A stretch of 64,000 nucleotides of DNA, taken from positions 2,291,501 to 2,355,500 of the forward strand of contig JAKTNV010000017.1 of assembly GCA_022747635.1 (NCBI GenBank), in the 5' to 3' direction. Source of the stretch: Hetaerina americana. Lineage: Eukaryota > Arthropoda > Insecta > Odonata > Calopterygidae. Made by a program: the position numbers and the translations under genes. Shown here piece by piece: positions 1 through 12,545 of the stretch (position 1 is its first letter; the number at the start of each line of letters is the position of its first letter). The notes under the pieces are model-generated. The model searched no databases, had not been told where the DNA came from, and worked only from the letters and a program-made list of their open reading frames with translations.

Positions 1-289
1 CACTTCTCTGCCGAAAAAATCATTAATCATTCCTCACGTCAGAATATCTCTAAGGGTCATTAGAACACGGTATTCACGGCTTCGGTATTACATAATTCAA
101 TATTGACCACAGTATTCAATCCACAGATTGGTATGATAGGCGAGGGTAGTGCTCACATAATTCTGAAGCCCATGACGTGTAATTTTCCCACTTCATGATC
201 GAGGATCGTTCTTTAGTCCGAGCCACTGAGGTATCCCCATTACATCTGTTGTTTAGAGAATCACTCGTACGAGGCGGGAAGGGTCCAGA

Positions 290-372
290 ATCCAGATGCA
301 TAATCCGAAATTAAACCAAGAATTTTCATTTCACTAGATGACAGCTCTACCCACTGGCCTACCACGCCACAG
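290..372 (-). repeat. Degenerate tRNA-derived SINE head
   Basis: Read on the minus strand, this begins with an A-box-like stretch containing GTGGGTAGAGCTGTCATCTA. About 30 bases later comes a weak B-box-like segment (GGTTTAATTTC), then the phrase ATGCATCTGGATTC, which often follows the tRNA part of arthropod SINEs. It is too degenerate to be a working tRNA gene. The SINE body, if present, would run toward lower coordinates. The call rests on motif resemblance only. Confidence 0.4.
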
Positions 373-379
373 TTCATCG

Positions 380-2140
380 GAAGGGTACATTATAAAATAC
401 CAACCAAAATATATAAATAATTAATGGCATTATCATTACAGGGAATGACTTGTCAATGTTTTACTTATCGAGGGCTACAAACCGATTTTACGACTCTCTG
501 ACCGAGTCTTGATTCCTTCATAGTTCTTTGTGCTTAAATTTTCTATAATCTGCTTATCGCAACTTTTCTTTGCCCTTCCTACACAGGAGAAAGCCTAATG
601 GTTCTTACACCACATGATTCCCTCCATTATGGCATTCAGTACGCTGTTGTGGCACAGCATACCAAGTCTAATTAGTTTCATCTTCAACTCGCTGTCTTGC
701 ACAGAGTCTCCTGCTCACTCACCCATTTAGAAGTATTCTTTGATCAATAATAACTGTCTAATGGTTGACTTTGAGGCTTCCGACGTGCCTCGTTCCAGGA
801 TTCATAATTCAGAGATTGCAGTCTATTTCTGTTGTCGCCTGATACAACGTACGAGACGCCAAGTCCGTCCCCGATGCTGCGTAAAATCTACACACTGTAT
901 GGCTAAGGGAACAAGAGGGCAACCGATTCGATAAACTGGTAAACATGTTGTTTGAAAATTCCGCGTGAACAGTTAGACAGCCGTTCGGAAACAAATCGTC
1001 TAATTTTAGAACGTGCTATTTAAAGAGATATATACCGCTTCGACTAAGCTGCTGTTATCTCTGATACCTCCAGTCGGGAGAGGAAGGGAGCGATACCCAG
1101 TACGACCTAGAGGAGAGCGCAGTGAGGGAGGAGGGGAAGACTGATTAATTAGAAGCGGTTTTCCAGAAGCCTTTTTTTTGTTCGAAAAAGAGGATCGTTA
1201 AAAGCGAAATTAAGTTGATGAGTAAAAAAATAACATTCCAACGAATTTATTCCCTTAATTGAATCTCGAAATTTTTCTTCCATAATAATATTAAGTGGAA
1301 AACTGGATCAACTGAAAACCCAGCAGCCTGGCAAATAAAGGACGGGCAGAGAGCCAAGGGCACTCGAGAAACAAGATAATACCAATCCTGAATAATGCGC
1401 TGATTGAGATTTATATTATTTTCTTTATAAAATATATCCCGTAACCCCATTCCGATAATAAATATTTGAGAGGAAATCGTTCACGACTGCAGCGAAATCA
1501 ATGAGTTGGTAATGTCTATTCGTTCTGCAGTGGTTTTTTTTTACCGTTCTTGGGTTGGATAGAGAGGTTTCATTGAAGAACGTCTTTCACCTCTAATTGG
1601 GGATGAAATGTAAAAAGGGACGTAACGCAATTCCGAATTACAAGATAAATCTTTGTTTGTACTTATGTTCCGCGATGAATGAAATAACCAATATCATTTC
1701 ATTCAATTACGGCGTGCAGACCAAAACGTTAGTTCCAAGTTCTATACCCTCCAATTTTAAAATTCTTGGGACAATATCTATAAATCACTTCGGTGGAAAA
1801 TATTATATATCTTAAAATTACATATTCCGTCTTAATTGTTCATGATAGAGCGACCTCAATCCATATTCAGAGAGACAATTTTATTATAGCGCCATGACAT
1901 TCACTGTACGGCAAGTGTTTTAATGAAATTTGTCAAACCTTTGAGTCCCAAAATTCTAATTTGGAAGCCATCTCTAAAACATATCATAGCCAACTCCCAA
2001 CCCCTTGAAATATCATTTAAATATCTCCCATTTCCCTCCGTCAATTGTGCTTTATTTTATGATGATCATTTCAATGCTCCACGAAAAGAATCAGAGTTTA
2101 GATAGCTGTGGTAATTGACCTGTCAAATCCCCACACGAGA
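380..2140. other. AT-rich DNA, no gene seen
   Basis: Short open frames here have no recognisable protein character and lie in ordinary AT-rich sequence. A small purine-rich patch sits at about 1075-1140. I see no repeat that I can match elsewhere in the window. Confidence 0.6.
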
Positions 2141-2290
2141 TTCAAAGATGCAGGATGCGGGAGATGCTGTGACAGTAACTTTCACCGGAGTCATCCGCTA
2201 AAACGCATTAAAATGCAGAATTTTCCATTGGAAAAATTATCCGCCTTGACTGGCGAATGATTTTTATATTTTGAAAATTGTACATATAAC
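2141..2290 (+). repeat. Foldback repeat family, copy 1
   Basis: This matches the repeat at 43484-43666 in the same order: a TTCCAAAGAAAC-like start (here degraded), GCGGGAGATGC, ACAGTAACTTT, GAGTCATCCGCTAA, then a hairpin. The hairpin arms (about 2214-2246 and 2252-2282) meet at CCGCCTTGACTGGCG and are imperfect through mutation. No protein is encoded. The family is not one I can name; it could be a foldback element or a short non-autonomous DNA element. Copies also occur at 45658-45700 and 57223-57331. Confidence 0.7.
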
Positions 2291-2754
2291 TCGAGATATT
2301 AAGGAATGGAAGAATTCGTTTTCCCCCCTCAAATTCTATTACGTAATCAGAGGGACAAGGATTAGAAAAGAACAACAAAAAAATAACTGCCCCATACTTA
2401 ACCTTCACTATCGCAAAGCAGCTGACGCACCATTTTGTAACTGAGAGAACAATATATGTCACTGCATGTTTTACGCCGGACATTTACCCGCCCTCCTCCA
2501 TCCATATATAACAACATTAAATAAATTACGCCCCATCCATCCCCATAAGCTCGTTACGAAACTCATTGACGAACTCTCGACACCGATGGCAATAATACAA
2601 ACTTTTTTATTATGTGACCTTTAATATGGATGCCACTACGGCGCCGAACCAGCACTTTTCTAGGCATAAAAACCACGAGAAGCGGATTTTCACACCATTT
2701 ATCTTCTGTAGATATCAACAACAGGCACGCGAACTATACACAAGAAGTTGTTAC

Positions 2755-2832
2755 CAGAACTGTCACCCACTTTCATTACGTGTGAATTTCACACGCTGTT
2801 AGGCTTATATTTAGTGAGCTCATCCTCGTTTA
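2755..2832 (+). repeat. Possible SINE-A fragment
   Basis: It contains GTGTGAATTTCACACGC with flanking GAACTG, GCTTA and CTC blocks in the same order as the minus-strand reading of the SINE-A copy at 50326-50605. The tRNA-like head is absent. The similarity is short, and part of it is a palindrome that could arise by chance, so this is a moderate call. Confidence 0.4.
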
Positions 2833-2834
2833 TG

Positions 2835-4635
2835 AATCAAAATTGCGGGCTTATAACTAAGGTAAAATTTTTGCAGGTGTTATTATACACGTGAAATTAA
2901 CAAGCATAAAATAACGACATTGATCGCTATTACTTTTCTTTAAGAGAAAAATAAGACATAGAAGTAAAACTATGATAATTTTTCTTATATTTTAAAATGA
3001 TGTAATGCGTATTAAAATCAGGTACATCTCACAATTCTAAATCATCAGCATGGTATTTACCATGCATAATTTTGTAAAATATATTTTAAAATAAACTAAG
3101 ATACTACCATTAAAAAATACTTAAGCTTACCCAACAAATCCCAAATTCGTTAAACCTCTATCTATAATAACAATGTTGCTTAATGGCTAACCTTTTGTGA
3201 ATAGAGGAGAAATTTTTGAGTACACTTTCGGAGGTTCTCCAATCACAAAGTGGAAGATAGTAACTTCTAGGTTTGATATGGTTTATAGATATGATTCCCC
3301 AAAGCGAGTGACGCATCTTTTGAACCACCCGCAAGACTCACATTTAGTCATCAAGCATCTATGTCGCTCACCTTAAATATCTACTAACAGAGAAATTACT
3401 TGTCCGGCGAACGCAATGCATACAGGCCACGGGCAAACATGAGTCATGGGCTTTCCATATTTACTTTTATTGCTGAAGCATGACCGATTAAATTTCAGAG
3501 ACGAAAATGCAATAATTTCGTACGGCGATATGCGCGTATTAGAGGCCTTATTTTTAATGTGCAGCTCAAACCATGTCACTCTAAATCCACACATCACGTT
3601 ATGGCACATACGGTATTTTATTCCGAGAGGTGCACATATTGGCGCAACAGACCCACTTGGACAGGAAGGAGGCAATAAAAACCCATTGACTCCTCCTACA
3701 GAACATTCAGGATAAGGGAGGAGTCGCATCCTGGCATGAACACAGTAGTTCTCTCTCCTAGCACAGAATATCACTCCAACTCCGAGTGGCCTTCGTACTC
3801 GTTCATTGAGGACTCATTTTGTATGCGTATGCATACATACTGATCAAAAGATCATTGCAATTTTATCCTCGTGTCATAAGTAAAATCCACAGCGCATCTT
3901 TCTGCCAAATACCACCAAAATATAGTTCGATTTCGTGATGGTCATGTAGGCCAAAGGCAAGTTGGATAGGGTTGTGTTGCTGAATTTGCCATTCTGGCCA
4001 AGGAATATTTTGATTATCAAGCAAATGCCATGGGATATTTTGAAAAAGAAAACTTTAACAATGAAAAGAACAACTTTTCATCCCAACGGTGAAATGACAC
4101 CAAAATTCAATTTCATATCCTTTGATTATTGTAATATTAAGTCAATACAATATTTAAAATACGAATTATTACACATGCATGAAAAGAAGGAGGTGTTAAG
4201 ATTGTAACTCAGAAATGAACGCCGAAAATCTCCGTTTAATGTTCTAGTTTTAACAGTACGTACGTTTAAAAATACTTATCATTTTACTTATCGGTAGGAA
4301 TTTTATTGAGTCAACAGAAAAACATTTGAGCATCTACGATGCTGAATCTAGGTTTTCAGTAAAATATATCAGAAAAGGGCAGCTTCCCCACACAAACAAT
4401 GCGACAGGGTCATCTATAAACCAGTCTAGCTGGAAAAAAATTACCAAGAAGTATTCAATCTCGACATAAATCAAGAAACCACTGGAAACAAAACAGGTCA
4501 ACGTTAAAACGTGGGAAATATACACAGAGGGCTGGTTATAGCAAACTTTTCACCTACCACGCTAGGAGTTTTTTTCTAAAAACAAGATTGACGCACGGAA
4601 ACCCTTGGAAAGACTCTGAAGCGGATAGGTGGTGT
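2835..4635. other. AT-rich DNA, no gene supported
   Basis: Overlapping open frames occur on both strands at about 3373-3774, but neither resembles a known protein. The minus frame ends next to a GTGAGC-like donor, which alone is weak evidence. I see no repeat with a partner elsewhere in the window. Confidence 0.55.
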
Positions 4636-4639
4636 GACG

Positions 4640-5700
4640 CTTCTTAGGATTTCTTGATAAGGTGGGGAAGGGTCCGGTGGAAGGGTTGCAGAGGATGAGG
4701 GAGGGGAATGGGGGAAGAAGAGGGGTGAGTATAGCATCGGCGGCGGATTGTGATGAATCGGTTCCTCAAAGTGTTCGTGCCTAAGGTGCTCTCTCCTCCT
4801 CTTCCCCGGTGTATATTGGAAAGTGCTGTTAACTCTTTTCGGATGGGATCTTGAAGGTTTGCGAGCGACCGATGATGATGATGATGAGGGAGAAGGAAGA
4901 GGCAGTTCGCCTCCTTCAAAGGGGGGAGAAGGGAGGAGGAGGGTGAGCTCCATAAGGAGATGTTTAGGGAGGGCGAGGGGGAGAGGCGAAAGGGAAGGGG
5001 CGTGGGGGGGCTGGAAAGAGGGCGTGGCGGAGCACCGCGGGTCTTGAGAAGAAGAGGGAAGACTCCGAAAAGGTTTGGCTTCGAAATGACGAGGGAATTG
5101 ATGAGAAATTGGAAAGTGCGGGGCCCGCTCAAAAAGACTGGATGAAGGCGGCGAGGAAGAATATTATGCAAGGCACGGGGAGGGGCCGAAACGATTGAGG
5201 CGAAGGGTTAACGGGAAGGGTTCTCTCCGGGAGCGGGGGTGCGCGGGGGGGGGATGAAAAAAAAGAGGGCCGCGGGGTGAGGTGGGATGGGGGGATGAGG
5301 AGAGGCTGCGCTGAAGGGTTTCCCCTCTCCTCCCTCCCCCCCTCACCCGCGGCGAACCCTTGAGTGGGACCGACGTCGGAACGGTTGAACGCCGCCGAGG
5401 CGTGGCGGTTTTAAAAGAGATTGCGTTCGCCCTCTCACGAGCGCGGTCTTCGATCCCGGGCGACCCGATTGCGAGCGTATCGCTGAATAATTTATGCCCC
5501 CCCCCCGACAACCTCCTCGGGATCGTCTTCTTCTTCCCAAAAGGGGTTCTTTTGAGTCTCCTCCGGAGCCAACGGCTCGTGACAAACCGCCTCTCGCACT
5601 CCGAGGAATCTCTTCGGTCCTCGTTACCTCGGTCCACGAGTCTCTTTCTCTCTAGGAAGACTTTGGGCGAAGTCGCCATTTTCAGGCGATACCGGATGCG
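4640..5700. other. CpG-rich, strand-asymmetric block
   Basis: The plus strand is strongly purine-rich (GGGGAGG-type runs) from about 4660 to 5315. It then switches to pyrimidine-rich and CpG-rich sequence (about 5320-5690). Long open frames on both strands (for example minus 5679-5164 and plus 5360-5791) are explained by the scarcity of stop codons in GC-rich DNA and give arginine/proline/serine-rich low-complexity products. It may be a promoter or CpG island, but no first exon can be recognised. Confidence 0.55.
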
Positions 5701-6655
5701 AGTAGATGAGCTCCATCCTTTGTTAGCACGGCAGAAGGAAGCTCAAACGTCTACTACCTACGTTTTCTTTCACCTGACGACATCATCATGACTATTCACT
5801 AATTAAAAGTATGAAGACCTGAAATGTTAGCAACAAATTTTTTTTTATGATCGAAATTTTTAAATGTTAACCAAATATATACTGCGGTCTCTCAAAACTT
5901 CCAAACGTTCCCTAGCCAACCGATTAGCTCGAATGGAGGTCTATAATATCGCAGTCTATGGAATATTAAAATTAATCCCGATTTTAACTTCAAACCATCA
6001 ACACTCTGCTCAAAAATATTCCAAGCATTCAAACCTCCTCCTCCAATAAATTACTTATCGATGTAAATTTATTTGGAAGTTTTAGTTCCTCTGCATGCTT
6101 TTATAAACAAGTACTCCTTGTTTTTATATTGACACTGTTGGGAGTAATTCAACGTAGCACAAAAGAGGATCATAGAAGACCCCACACACGCACGTATTGT
6201 CACCTTCGAAATTTCAAGCAATAGATAAAACATACAATATAATGCAATAATCAAAATTGGGAAAAACAATTGGATTTTTTTATGTAAAAATAATATCACA
6301 CCATTTTACTTGTCCATTTAAAAAAAAAATTTCTTACTTTGAAATAATTGCCTTCCCATGTCATTTACATTAAGAACAAGCAATTGATAGGCTGAAATTG
6401 CTGAGTTAACAAAATTAATCTTGGTCCCCCAAAACTCCCCTCCCCAAAACCATGGGTATCATTTGCGTTAGAACCACAGTGTTTTCAATTTTTCATTTAT
6501 TATTGCTCACCTAATGTCATTCACCTTTCATTGTGCTGATGAATTCACCGCAAATATCATAGATATCTGAATTTTGATACTACTTTTTTCGTGCATTCGC
6601 CACTATCCTTGACCCACCAGAATGCAGTAGCTGCCAATCCCAATGCATTCTTTCA
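5701..6655. other. AT-rich spacer, nothing recognised
   Basis: This is ordinary AT-rich sequence between two GC-rich blocks. There is no gene-like frame, tRNA-like box or matching repeat. Confidence 0.6.
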
Positions 6656-6659
6656 CACT

Positions 6660-7720
6660 TACAGCCCGTAATTACTTTCGGCCATGCCCTGCCGTTCCCT
6701 CCCTCCCAGCCACCTCCCAACTCTGGTACAACCACGCCACTTTTTGCTGCACTACCCTTCAGGGGCTGCGCCCCCTCCTTCCACTCCTCCTCGCTCGCTC
6801 GCTCCCTTGGGCAAAGATGGTGAGATTTTAAACTAGGAAGCTAGGATGGGAAAGGGCACTGCAGGGGGAGGGAAGGCGCATACGCGTTCAGGATCCGGGA
6901 GGGGAGTGCCCCCTCAAGGCGGGTGGGCGGCAGCTCAAGGCGCTACCCCTACCCTCCTCCCCCATTGCGATACCCTTAAAATCCTTTCCTCCCTCCCAAC
7001 ACCCTTCCCCCCTGAGGGCACGCAAAACCCTTCTCCGCATCCCCCACCAGCCTTCATCCCCCACCTCACTCTTCTCCACCGCCACCCCCCCCCCCAGCTT
7101 CTCCTCATCTCCGGCGCTCTTAATTAAAAGGGCTAATTATCAGCGTCAGGCTGAAGCGTTGGGATGAAAATTCTCCGAGCAGGAAGGATGGAAAAAGGAC
7201 TTTGTGAGGGAATGGCGGGAGCCGAGAGGGAAGGAGCGGAGGGCGGGAGAGGAGGCGACAGGGTAGGGGAGAGGGAGGGAGGAGGGCGAGCTTAGGGATG
7301 CACGGAGGGCGAGGGAGAGAGTGTGAGAAGAAGATGGCGGAGGATGGTTTTCCGCTAAGGGCGAGGGGATGGCAGGAGGGGGTTGGCGTCAGATGGGGCG
7401 GGAAGATGAGATGAAAAGAGTCAAATGGGGAATAGGGAAAGGGTGGTTGGCGCGCGAGGGAGTGGGGCCAGTGAAAGGGTTTTCGCGCCGAAAGGAAGGG
7501 ATGGGCGGGGGAAGGAGCCGTGGGAGGGGGCGATGGGAGGGTACGAACCCTTGGGATCGCAAGGGAAATGGTGGGTTAGGGAGAAGTGAGGGTGGGAATG
7601 GGAGGGCTACGGAAAAGGTATGGCGGGGGCTGGGGGTAGAATTGAGGATTAGGAGATATGCTAAAGATGGGGGATTAGTTGGATGGATAAGAGGAAGAGA
7701 AGTGGGCGGGTAAGAAAAGC
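6660..7720. other. GC-rich block with pyrimidine-to-purine switch
   Basis: The plus strand is pyrimidine-rich from about 6660 to 7110, ending in a run of cytosines, and becomes purine-rich from about 7140 to 7720. The switch occurs at an AT-rich bridge (7120-7138). Repeated GGGAGG and GGGCGG blocks could form G-quadruplexes. Open frames here are a composition effect. No splice-bounded exon with protein character was found. Confidence 0.55.
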
Positions 7721-10700
7721 GAAGAGAGAGAAATTAAGACAGGAATTGCCGTAGAAAATGATTTTACCGCCGCTCTGGGGACAAAGTTACTCCCTGGAAT
7801 ATGGAGCATTTAACCGATGTTGGGCTAGAGAGACCAAAACGGAAATTAACTGCGGTCTGAGAGGAGTTAATCCAGTCCGCCATCACAAAATGACTAAAAC
7901 TGCGCAATAAAATGATATTTAAGCACAAATGTACATTGGCAAGTTCTACGTAAGCGGCCGGAAAAAAATCTTGGAGAATGTTAAAAGCAAATGGTGGATA
8001 TGGAATCTGGTAACAGCTTCATCGACCATAATAATCCTTTATTATTCCCAAAATTTTTCCTTCATAACTAATTTTTTCAAAGTTCACCCAAGAGTCATAA
8101 AACGAATGCAACTCTTAATATCAAATCAAATATGCGTGGTAAATCAATTTACGCACGCGATCAAAATAAGAGATGATTTACGCGTTCCACATTGGAAACT
8201 GATCCTAAGGAAAAATTATCATCTTGGTGTATACCAGCAGCCTCCTAGCTTTATCTCATTCACACACAGAAACAAAACTATTGAAAAATTCTTGAAGCAT
8301 ATAAAATATTAACAATTTTTTTATTTCTCTGACAAATGAGATGCCATAGGATGGTCTCGCGATTGCATTTACATTACAATGTAAATTACTTGAGTACATT
8401 TATGCACTGCGCACAAGAAATATGAGAAATTCATATCGTTTGAGGGTGACGAGTTTCCCCAAAACTGGAGAATACGAATTCCGCCTCCAAATTTCCACTG
8501 AAACTTGTTATGGTTCGCCTCTGATACGTAGCAACTATAAAGCATTTCTAAAAAAATACCAGTGTTTTTTTCCGAGGTATCTAAGGCCCTGGTTCAACAA
8601 CCCCCATATATCTTAAATATAATTAATGTATATGATGGCGTATGTGAGGCATGTGGGGTTTTAGATTTTGGTCAAAGATAAACTGGAATTTATAAAATAC
8701 TTCCACGAAGTAAATCACTATCTCATTGCAGCGATGCAAGCTACTGCCATGCGAGACATATTTCGCTTCTTGCTCGCTGAATAACCGAAAAGCTTTTTAA
8801 AATTTTGCTTGTTTTATTTATTTAAAAATAGGTGGTATTTACAACCAAATGTTACAAAAAACGAAACATCAATATACGATATTATTAGGCAAACCTGTAG
8901 TTTATACATGCATAGTGCATTTTACATTAGATAGCGCGTAAACTTAAATAATATCCATATAGGCCATAATAAAATATTTTTCTTCCCTCTTTGCAATGAA
9001 AACATTCCACAAAACTCAACTCTGGGGGCAAATAATGCCTAGCTTTGGACACCTTGATGATTGATTAGTTCGATCACTTTAATTTACACTCGTCGTAGGA
9101 ATTCTACCAAAATCGATAAGATTGGACGTTGAACTAATGACAAGGTCATAAATTCATTTAAAATCCGAATGCCCGATAACACGCAAAGCGATACCAGAAG
9201 ATATCCAAATATATCAAGCCCGTTTATCAAAATGCCACCAGACCAAATATTATTGCTAATATTCGGTTCAGTGGAATCTCAGGTCACGATAAGGAAAACT
9301 CCAATACTGATGGTGAAGTTAAGCCCGCTCACGTCCAGAACATATTTCTTTATCTTTAATCACAACGGTGAAGAAGGAATTTTAGTGAGATTACGGTCTC
9401 TGCTTTATAAAATTTGGACGGAGATTATTTCTGAGCTCTGCCTACGCCATGAGATGTAAACCTATGGACCCCATGGAGATGCTGCAGATATGTCTTCTGC
9501 GCTCGCAACGAAATATTTTATTTTCCTGGCACGTGAAAACAATTCGATTATATCATACGGAATCTCCCTCCATGCAACAACCCCAGGTTATCAGCAAAAT
9601 CCAAATCCAAATTATCGACGAAAGTTCACAACGTAACTCTTTCCTAACAAATTTTTTCAAACACAGCATGAGAAACCACCCCCCTCATGAATCATGCTCT
9701 ATGTTATCGCTTCCACATCGGAATCATTCACGACAAGTAAACACAACGCGATTTCGATTATTTCCAGGAGTGGATGTACGGTGGGAGAAGTCATCGTCTA
9801 GTTACACTCACTGAAACAGAGGAACAATTAATTGTATGGCCACACGGCAGGGCTATCATGCTGTTAAGCGAATTATGCTACAAAAGTAACTTCTACGGTT
9901 AATAGCTAAAAAAATAACAGGTAATCGCTTTCTCAATCTGGATCAATAAAACTCAACTCTGTCATCGACCCCCCATTACCTTAAATCACCCTCAACCTTG
10001 GAAGTCTCTGAACCCGTCCCGGAATCCAAGTAATAACTTAAAATACCCTTATTTCTCCCTTCAGCTCTTTATCTAGAGGGGCGTTCTATCGATGAGGTCT
10101 TTGATCCCCGGATTATTCATCAGTTAACATTTTGAGGAAGATAAAAATTGAAGAAAAACGACTACCCCATATCTCCTTAACAATTATTCCGTAACAGGAG
10201 AGGTGAGTCTCGAGGAAAACTCTCCCAGCTGGAACTTTACATCCATGAAATGCTCATTACTCCAAATACAATCTACGAATGCCTCGTACGTCAAAATTTA
10301 CCGCATGAGCTGAGTAGTTATGGACGACTACGAAAAATCAATTTGAAACCAGTTCTTTTGAACGCTGAACTATTTGCTACATTGTTCTTCGTGCTTTAGG
10401 ACCAGAATCTCGCTTGACGAAGGCTTTCAAACTGTTAGCTAGATGAGCATATTTTCCTTGGTGCATTCAATGCTGGGGAGGAGGGGTAACTCAAGATATC
10501 GCGGGGTATTAGTTAATCCGCGAAATCGAACTGGGCATACTGGTGAAGCAAAGAATAAATCACGGTAGACAGAGCCGTGCCGAAGTTTTTCTAACTGCTG
10601 TTGTTGTTTTTATGAAATCGGTTAAAAATTGCATTCATCAAATTAGAGCTGGAAAAACTCTTCATTCGTTTGGAGAATATTTTAGATTTAAAAAACTCGG

Positions 10701-10725
10701 CAAGTAATTATGACATCACAATAAT
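7721..10725. other. AT-rich DNA, no gene seen
   Basis: Several open frames of 60-130 codons occur (for example 7929-8312 and 9449-9814 on the plus strand), but none resembles a known protein. A GAG|GTGAGT donor-like site near 10200 lacks a convincing exon before it. No repeat could be matched to another part of the window. Confidence 0.55.
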
Positions 10726-10729
10726 TTAG

Positions 10730-11160
10730 CTAGAATTTAGGTATACGGGGAATATGATGAATGGGGCCATAACATAATGAAAAAAATAGCGAAAATATTG
10801 ATATTGAGCGTAGTGCCGCATAATTCGGAAATGTGATGGTTGGGACAAACGAAGTCTGGGGACTTTTTGAAGGTGAGATTGCATTAGAAAGGAGAACAAA
10901 GGCAGGAAAACAAGCTAAGTAGAGGTGGATATACATGGTCGAGGGAGAAAGTAGGATGTGGGGAGGAATTCGAAGAAGACAGGGAAAATAGATGCGGGAT
11001 ATATTGAGAAGCAATGGAATTTTGAATACTGTGAAGGAAATGAAAAACGTTGGCAATCATTATGACGGGTGGAAAATAACATGCAATTCAGATAGCATAA
11101 AGGGAGGCAGTAGGGAGCATTTGGATTCAAAAAATTAATTTTTTGTATAGGAAACCGTAA
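10730..11160 (+). mobile_element. LINE fossil, C-terminal end of reverse transcriptase ORF
   Basis: In one frame, with stop codons, the plus strand encodes RRRQGK*MRDILRSNGILNT followed by VKEMKNVGN. This matches the segment that follows the reverse transcriptase domain in non-LTR retrotransposons (pattern GEERxLLxxIxxRQxKWMxxxLxxxGxLKTxIEG), which is better kept at 47044-47310 and 53980-54240. Stops and frame changes show that it is dead. The clade is not assigned. It lies head-on to the minus-strand LINE end at 11571-11756. Confidence 0.6.
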
Positions 11161-11424
11161 GGGTATTAAGCGTAATTTCACGCAGAGCTAGTAAGTGTAG
11201 CAGTGCTTATTATTTCAAGCTCATTCCTCAAGGGATATGACGGAGTTAGTCATCGAAATGTCGGCAGCTGACACAGACCCGGAGGAAAACCTGAGAAGAC
11301 TTCACTCCAATTGTGCGCCGGGAAACCACCAACTATTCCTGTGCTTATCAGCTAAGACAACCATGGAATAATGCATAGCCAAATCCTACCTCCGAAGGGA
11401 AGACTAAATTTGGATGGTGCCCTT

Positions 11425-11862
11425 CAAGTAACAGTTGGGTTCAGTGGCAGTGGTAGATTCCACAATATAATTCTAACAATAAGCCCAACGGCATGTAAAA
11501 TTCGCATCTCAGGGCAGGGAGACCAGCTAGCTCCTTTACATATGATACCTGCGGTTTCCCAGAAAGATTGTATTATTATTATTACCTATCGACTAAAGTA
11601 GGTTTTGGATGTACGCAAGCTCCTGAACGTCACAGCGACAATTTTCTTGCCTCTACCAACAAAACACAACCCAACATCTTACACTACAATTAGGCCCACT
11701 TCAATTCCTTAGACTTCCTTCATCCGTTCATTCCATGCAATACCTCTATCCTAATCACGATAAATCACTCAGCTTGGGGTGAAACTGAGAATGGCCAGAG
11801 CCATCACCCATAGCTGAACCTGGGGTCTAAGTAGCCAAAGACTCCACCCAATGGAATACTAA
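11425..11862 (-). repeat. SINE-A copy split by a LINE insertion
   Basis: Two blocks, 11425-11570 and about 11757-11862, are both similar to the SINE-A copy at 50326-50605 and are in the same order. Shared landmarks in the first block are GTGGTAGA, a CATGTAAAATTC-like segment, CAGGG.AGGG..CCAG and GGTTTCCCAG.AAGAT. Shared landmarks in the second block are AAATCACT..AGCTTGGG and GAACCTGGG. The gap between them is exactly the LINE fragment at 11571-11756. The tRNA-like head is eroded near 11810-11862. Confidence 0.65.
11571..11756 (-). mobile_element. 5'-truncated LINE 3' end inserted in SINE-A
   Basis: On the minus strand this ends in CATCCAAAACCTAC, a short hairpin and an AATAATAATA tail (plus-strand TATTATTATTATTACC). 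That is the same terminus as the LINE copies ending at 46944, 16604 and 54350. Similarity to the copy at 46944-47600 continues to about 11756. It lies inside a SINE, which gives the relative age: SINE first, LINE second. Confidence 0.7.
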
Positions 11863-12189
11863 TCCACATTATAATTATATATAATGTTAAAATTTATTGA
11901 GAAACTGCTTTTAAATACTACACCTCAGGCCTCAACAAGGGTGCGTGACGAGTGCTTGGGACATTAGATACATCGTGCCATAAATATCCGAAAATATCGA
12001 AGATAATATCATAAAATTTATATTCAGTGTACGCATTAATGTCTTTCTTCATTGGGAAGTAGGGAATTGACAAAAGCAAAACGCGTATTCAGAAAATACT
12101 GGAAGAAACTCATGTTGTTGATGTCTTCAGTGCAGTACAGATGGACTTTTATCACAACCTCCGGCATCTTGACCTAATATTGACTCCTG
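11863..12189. other. AT-rich spacer
   Basis: No gene, tRNA-like box or repeat partner is seen between the split SINE and the next CpG-rich patch. Confidence 0.55.
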
Positions 12190-12545
12190 AAAATTCTCCT
12201 TTGCGACATCACGGAGGAGAAAGGAGCGGACCAAAAGGTACTCAAACTCCAAGCCCTATTCAACGAAACGGAGTACGCGGAGAGGCCAACGCGAGGGGGC
12301 CGTTGGAATTCAAGACCGACACCCAGAGCACAGCGGGATTGACAGTGGGGGTAAGGGAGCGGGAGTGGGTGAGGATGAAGGCTGGGGGAGAACTTAGCAG
12401 AAAACACCGTGACGGCGTGGAGGGAATACGCAATCGAAGTCGATCGGACGCGCGTGGGAGTTGCGGCGAGTTGAAAGCGGCAAGGCCGGGAAGTGCGAAG
12501 GGGAGGGGGCGACCGGGCACGGGGGGGGGGGGCACAGAATGCGAA
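12190..12545. other. Small CpG-rich island
   Basis: This is a GC- and CpG-rich patch ending in a G10-class run near 12520-12530. Frames on both strands stay open only because of composition. It may be a promoter or an unmethylated island, but no exon could be recognised. Confidence 0.45.

Noticed and set aside
4576..5791. Long overlapping open frames on both strands (up to 175 codons)
   Set aside because: They lie in GC/CpG-rich, skewed sequence where stop codons are rare; translations are low-complexity Ser/Pro/Arg with no domain.
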